Shown: positions 59,378 to 64,000 of the stretch, one piece after another | Numbering within the stretch: the stretch's first letter is position 1 | How the letters are laid out: each line of letters begins with the position of its first letter | Assembly (NCBI GenBank): GCA_947462335.1 | Contig: OX381708.1 | Location: 1,302,001-1,366,000 of the forward strand | Source of the DNA: Harmothoe impar | Lineage: Eukaryota > Annelida > Polychaeta > Phyllodocida > Polynoidae | Reading direction: 5' to 3' | Length of the DNA: 64,000 nt | Translations under genes and position numbers: made by a program | Notes under the pieces: generated by a model | What the model saw: only the letters and a program-made list of their open reading frames with translations | Database searches by the model: none | What the model was told of the DNA's origin: nothing

Positions 59378-60489
59378 CTGATAAATAAAAGGCCCTCTTA
59401 AGGGCCCCATACAATCCAAAAGGTTTTTTGATCTCATCTCGAATTCATATTGGGATTGGGTCATTGTTTTGGGGTAAATTCTTTTTTGGGAGGAAATGGG
59501 TGTCACATTCATTTAGCCAGAGACACAGTTTTGATCACAGCATTTTGGTTCCTTCTGATTTTACACATAACTTGTTCAAGTTTGGCCTTTCCCTTCCTGA
59601 TTTTACCCTTTGTTCCCACTGTTGCATCTTGCTTATATGCTAATGAAGTCACACCATTGTCCCTAATTTGCATATAAAGACCCACCTCCCTTTCCACCTA
59701 AGAGGCTGGTTCATCAACCACCACCACCTTTACCACCATCTGGAGACCTTGGCATACAGGTGCAGATGGTCCTTCCTCTGAAGAAAAACTAACAGCTGAC
59801 AGATTTTCCATATTATCCGAAAAGTTTTTAGATGAACCATGAGTAATAGACCTAAACGGTTATCATCACTTATGATGCACTGCACAGTACTATAGTAGTA
59901 CAGTAATTGCATAGTGGCAAGTTTGACATAGGAAAAATGCTAAAGAATTTTCAAATGACAGTATGTGTGTAGAGGTATTGACTTTGGTTTGTTATCGGCC
60001 TGTGGAATCCTAGATGGATCCGGCCTACAAAAATTAGTAGTTGTTCTCTGTGTTAGTACAACGACCTAACTATGCTAGTATGATCAGCTCCTTCTCCGTG
60101 TATGTCCTATATATCAATTATATTACCATAAATAAGGTGTCGCTACATGCTATAAGTATATAAGTCATGATAAAGAGTGATGTAATATAAGTACTTATAT
60201 ATATATAGGTAAGTATCATATAGTGTGTGAAGTAAATATATTGTGAGAGGTAAAATATGGTATAAATGGACGGTTATATGTAGTACGGCTAAGCATTACG
60301 GCACGAAACTGTAGCATGCGTGTATAGTGGCGCCATCTTACAATTTACGTGGAAACAGTATCAGGTGAAAGCCAAAAAATAGGCCCTTGTCAGGGCTCCC
60401 ATACTATCTGTTTTTAGACGTGTTTATTCTCAACAGACATTTTGGGTTTTGTGTGATTCATCGGATGAGTGTTTATCCTTGAGTTAAAC
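59378..60489. other. Right flank of the virus-like cluster
   Basis: No gene. AAGGGCCCCATAC at about 59,398 and CAGGGCTCCCATACTATCTG at about 60,392 echo AAGGCCCCATACTAAGTG of the left flank (49,478; 49,846). A third promoter-like segment lies at 59,628-59,690. The rest is AT-rich. Confidence 0.5.
59628..59690 (+). promoter_or_regulatory. Third, partial copy of the cluster promoter
   Basis: CTTGCTTATATGCTAATGAA, GTCACACCATTGTCC, CTAATTTGCATATAAAGACC: matches the distal half of the promoters at 55,104-55,245 and 58,720-58,850. The proximal CACGTGAC and TATAAATA half is missing and no frame follows, so it is probably an orphan. Confidence 0.6.
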
Positions 60490-60915
60490 TGCTGATGGAT
60501 GGACTTCTTTCCCTGTGCGAGCGGGGGTCGGGCACCACTCTATTTGCAAGGTTCATATTTGCCAAACGATGTACAATAGTGTGAATAAATAGAACAGACT
60601 CAAACAGATTGTGTTGTTTGACTTTTATTTCAGTATGTCTCTTCAAACAGTGATGGCCAGCCTTTACCCCTTACTATAAAAATGCACCTGTTTGTCTAGT
60701 TGGCAGCTGCCAACAGTGATGACCAGCCTTGTCACCTCCTTTACCCCTACCACTAAATGCCAAACGATGTACCGATAGTGTGAATAAATACCTCAAACTC
60801 ACAAGGGTTGTGTTGCTTGACTTTTATTTCGGTGTGCCGCTTCCAACGGTGATGGCCAGCCTCTGCTCCTTACTATAAACATGCACCTGTTTGTCTAGTT
60901 GGCAGCCCCATCCTC
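60490..60915. repeat. Duplicated, decayed 3' ends of cluster genes
   Basis: Two diverged copies of a segment with GCCAAACGATGTACAATAGT, GTGAATAAATA, TTGTGTTGTTTGACTTTTAT and GTGATGGCCAGCCT (about 60,545-60,690 and 60,758-60,880). CTTTTATTTC reads as AATAAA on the minus strand, like cluster genes, and 60,500-60,560 resembles 58,138-58,205. Relics without frames. Confidence 0.55.
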
Positions 60916-61410
60916 GCTGCCAACAGTGATGACCAGCCTTGTGCTTTGTCACCTCCTTTACCCCTACCTACACTAAGAGCTAAATGCACCTGTTTTTCTA
61001 GTTGGCAGCCCCATCCTCGCTGCCAACAGTGATGACCAGCCTTGTGCTTTGTCACCTCCTTTACCCCTACCTACACTAAGAGCTAAATGCCTACCTACAC
61101 TAAGAGCTAAATGCCTACCTACACTAATAGCTAAATGCCTACCTACACTAAGAGCTAAATGCCTGCCTACACTAAGAGCTAAATGCCTACCTACACTAAG
61201 AGCTAAATGCCTACCTACACTAAGAGCTAAATGCCTACCTACACTAAAAGCTAAATGCACCTGTTTTTTTAGTTGGCAGCCCCATCCTCGCTGCCAACAG
61301 TGATGACCAGCCTTGTGTTTTGTCACCTCCTTTACCCCTGCCTACACTAAGAGCTAAATGCCTACCTACACTAAGAGCTAAATGCCTACCTACACTAAGA
61401 GCTAAATGTC
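60880..61410. repeat. Nested tandem repeats (about 100 bp and 24 bp)
   Basis: A unit with GTTGGCAGCCCCATCCTCGC, TGCCAACAGTGATGACCAGC and GTCACCTCCTTTACCCCTAC occurs at about 60,898, 61,001 and 61,274. Between copies a 24-bp unit (CTACCTACACTAAGAGCTAA then ATGC) is repeated about eight times (61,066-61,258) and about three times (61,338-61,408). Confidence 0.9.
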
Positions 61411-61609
61411 CCTGTTTTTCATTACAGTGTTTGTGTGTTCGTGTGTGTGTGTGTGTGTGGTGTATTTTACACTCCCTGAAATAGTTATACAAACTAACAG
61501 AGGATCACAGTTCTGTGTCCTTAATTTTCCCCATAGAGCACAGGACAACACAGGACAACACAACATAGAAACACATAAGAGGGGATAGAGGAATAGAGGA
61601 GACAGAATG
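61411..61609. other. Spacer with GT microsatellite
   Basis: Short GT run at about 61,440-61,460, then sequence rich in ACACAGG. No gene. Confidence 0.5.
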
Positions 61610-62021
61610 CCAGTGGCCCCACCCTCGCCAATGGCTGTCACAACCAACCAAGCGCAAAGGCCTGCTATGTTGTGTCCTGCGTACCGGACAGCTGAAAGGG
61701 AAAGTGTTGATTAGACATGAAGTGCATCCTGTACTGGATACAAAAATTGTTAGAGATGTATGGATTGCATCCTGTACTGGATACAAGAGAGAAAAAAAGT
61801 GCAAAAAAAAATTCCAGTGGCCCCACCCTCGCCACTGGCTGTCACAACCAACCAAGCGCAAAGGCCTGCTATGTTGTGTCCTGCGTACCGGACAGCTGAA
61901 AGGGAAAGTGTTGATTAGACATGAAGTGCATCCTGTACTGGATACAAAAGTTGTTAGAGATGTATGGAATGCATCCTGTACTGGATACAAGAGAGAGAAG
62001 AAAAAAATGCAAAAAAAATTT
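61610..62021. repeat. About 206-bp tandem repeat
   Basis: Two units starting CCAGTGGCCCCACCCTCGCC at 61,610 and 61,814, and a third start at 62,022 that opens the 907-bp repeat. Each carries GCATCCTGTACTGGATACAA twice and an A-run before the next CCAGTGG. Confidence 0.9.
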
Positions 62022-64000
62022 CCAGTGGCCCCTCCCTCGCCACTGGCCGTCGCAACCAACCAAGCACAGAGGCCTGCTATGTTGCGTCCTGCGTACCCAA
62101 CCAGCCAGATGCATTACTCACCGCGGCCAACACAGCTGGAGCTGACAATGGAGTGTGCCGGTAGCAAGGAAAGGAGAGAGACATACAGGGCGACTTAGTA
62201 TAGCTGTCTCTTCACCCAGACTTTAAAGCCACATTATCCATTCCCAGTTCCACCGGTTCTTTTCCTTGGTTTCCATGCACTGACTAATGTAATTTTGATC
62301 AACATAAAATAGCCAGAGCAAATAAGAATCAATGCTAAGACACATGCAAAAGCAGAGAGACATACCGGGCGACTTAGTATAGCTGACTCTTCAGTGCTAG
62401 TCCATGTGCGCATCGACTACCCTAGCATGCCCGAGGCACCGCAGATATAGCACTGACTCTTTGAACGTGTCCATGACGCTTACCAGGCGGAGCATGAGTA
62501 TATCTCAGAGTCAGAATATTGCATACTGGTGCTACATACAATATACATCAGTATATTTTCAGTGTATGCAGGTCTGATCATGGCAGAGTGCTTGTCCACT
62601 CTAGATCCTCTCGGCTGCTCAAGAAACAAAGAACGACAAAAGGCAACCCTTTGTGGGGGTTCAAACAAGGCTTTGAAAAAGGAAAAGAAAAAGACAAATG
62701 CGTACCGGGCCAGGCTACTTTCATCTGCCAGCAGGTCAAGACGTTCACAGTTCCCTGATCCATGGGTCTAATGTCCGCAGGCAACGGGCTACAGTCCATA
62801 ACGGAGTTCCCTAACCCATGGACCTAATGTATACGGACAACGGGCTACAGTGCGAACGCTCGAGTCTACCTTGGGATGTTTTGCCAAATTTAGACAAAAA
62901 GGACCGAAAGTGATGTCAAAAAAAAATTCCAGTGGCCCCACCCTCGCCACTGGCCGTCGCAACCAACCAAGCGCAGAGGCCTGCTATGTTGCGTCCTGCG
63001 TACCCAACCAGCCAGATGCATTACTCACCGCGGCCAACACAGCTGGAGCTGACAATGGAGTGTGCCGGTAGCAAGGAAAGGAGAGAGACATACAGGGCGA
63101 CTTAGTATAGCTGTCTCTTCACCCAGACTTTAAAGCCACATTATCCATTCCCAGTTCCACCGGTTCTTTTCCTTGGTTTCCATGCACTGACTAATGTAAT
63201 TTTGATCAACATAAAATAGCCAGAGCAAATAAGAATCAATGCTAAGACACATGCAAAAGCAGAGAGACATACCGGGCGACTTAGTATAGCTGACTCTTCA
63301 GTGCTAGTCCATGTGCGCATCGACTACCCTAGCATGCCCGAGGCACCGCAGATATAGCACTGACTCTTTGAACGTGTCCATGACGCTTACCAGGCGGAGC
63401 ATGAGTATATCTCAGAGTCAGAATATTGCATACTGGTGCTACATACAATATACATCAGTATATTTTCAGTGTATGCAGGTCTGATCATGGCAGAGTGCTT
63501 GTCCACTCTAGATCCTCTCGGCTGCTCAAGAAACAAAGAACGACAAAAGGCAACCCTTTGTGGGGGTTCAAACAAGGCTTTGAAAAAGGAAAAGAAAAAG
63601 ACAAATGCGTACCGGGCCAGGCTACTTTCATCTGCCAGCAGGTCAAGACGTTCACAGTTCCCTGATCCATGGGTCTAATGTCCGCAGGCAACGGGCTACA
63701 GTCCATAACGGAGTTCCCTAACCCATGGACCTAATGTATACGGACAACGGGCTACAGTGCGAACGCTCGAGTCTACCTTGGGATGTTTTGCCAAATTTAG
63801 ACAAAAAGGACCGAAAGTGATGTCAAAAAAAAATTCCAGTGGCCCCACCCTCGCCACTGGCCGTCGCAACCAACCAAGCGCAGAGGCCTGCTATGTTGCG
63901 TCCTGCGTACCCAACCAGCCAGATGCATTACTCACCGCGGCCAACACAGCTGGAGCTGACAATGGAGTGTGCCGGTAGCAAGGAAAGGAGAGAGACATAC
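62022..64000. repeat. 907-bp satellite, two full units and a partial one
   Basis: CCAGTGGCCCC starts at 62,022, 62,929 and 63,836, i.e. 907-bp spacing; sequence between successive copies is almost identical. Several 60-80-residue frames repeat with the unit but show no motif. The array continues past the window end. Confidence 0.95.

Noticed and set aside
62480..63978. Pairs of identical 60-80-residue frames
   Set aside because: They recur only because the 907-bp satellite unit is repeated; no coding features.

Overview
The window looks like nuclear DNA of an animal, probably a marine invertebrate such as a lancelet, mollusc or brachiopod; the exact lineage cannot be fixed from sequence alone. 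Reasons: spliced genes with GT-AG introns and type II membrane anchors, AATAAA signals, long AT-rich intergenic DNA, many minisatellites, Gypsy and Ngaro/DIRS-type retrotransposons, and several TIR elements with clean target-site duplications.

Layout. 1-6.5 kb: gene-free DNA with a 20-bp minisatellite that is interrupted by a dispersed element. 6,515-18,552: a 12-kb Gypsy LTR retrotransposon, nearly intact and flanked by CATA duplications, with gag, a -1 slippery site, pol, and an extra 967-residue zinc-finger ORF downstream of pol; its 5' LTR carries a 449-bp insertion. 22.4-23.5 kb: FkbM-type methyltransferase gene (minus). 23.6-36.5 kb: intergenic DNA with two TIR elements (27,774-28,728; 29,563-30,236), minisatellites (32, 78 and 11 bp) and a truncated Gypsy-like element (32,425-34,858) inserted into the 78-bp array. 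36,661-38,932: a two-exon glycosyltransferase-like gene (plus). 42,101-47,269: a complete Ngaro-type tyrosine-recombinase retrotransposon (minus) with split direct repeats. 48.0-49.0 kb: 77-bp satellite and a tRNA-Phe-like gene.

49.4-60.9 kb is the most unusual part: a compact, almost intron-free cluster of about ten small genes and relics, nearly all on the minus strand, with short spacers, AATAAA close behind most stops, a common leader motif, and a duplicated promoter of about 150 bp (octamer-like ATTTGCAT, CACGTGAC/TCACATGAC, TATAAATA). The proteins fall into at least two multicopy families that I do not recognise. Architecture and expression signals resemble an endogenised large DNA virus, or a virus-derived gene cluster, that grows by tandem duplication. 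This is inference, since no hallmark viral gene (polymerase, capsid, terminase) is present. The window ends in nested satellites (24 bp, about 206 bp and 907 bp).

The two retrotransposons are self-contained. The two host enzyme genes (methyltransferase and sugar transferase) are both predicted membrane-anchored type II proteins, probably of the secretory pathway, but nothing shows that they work together.
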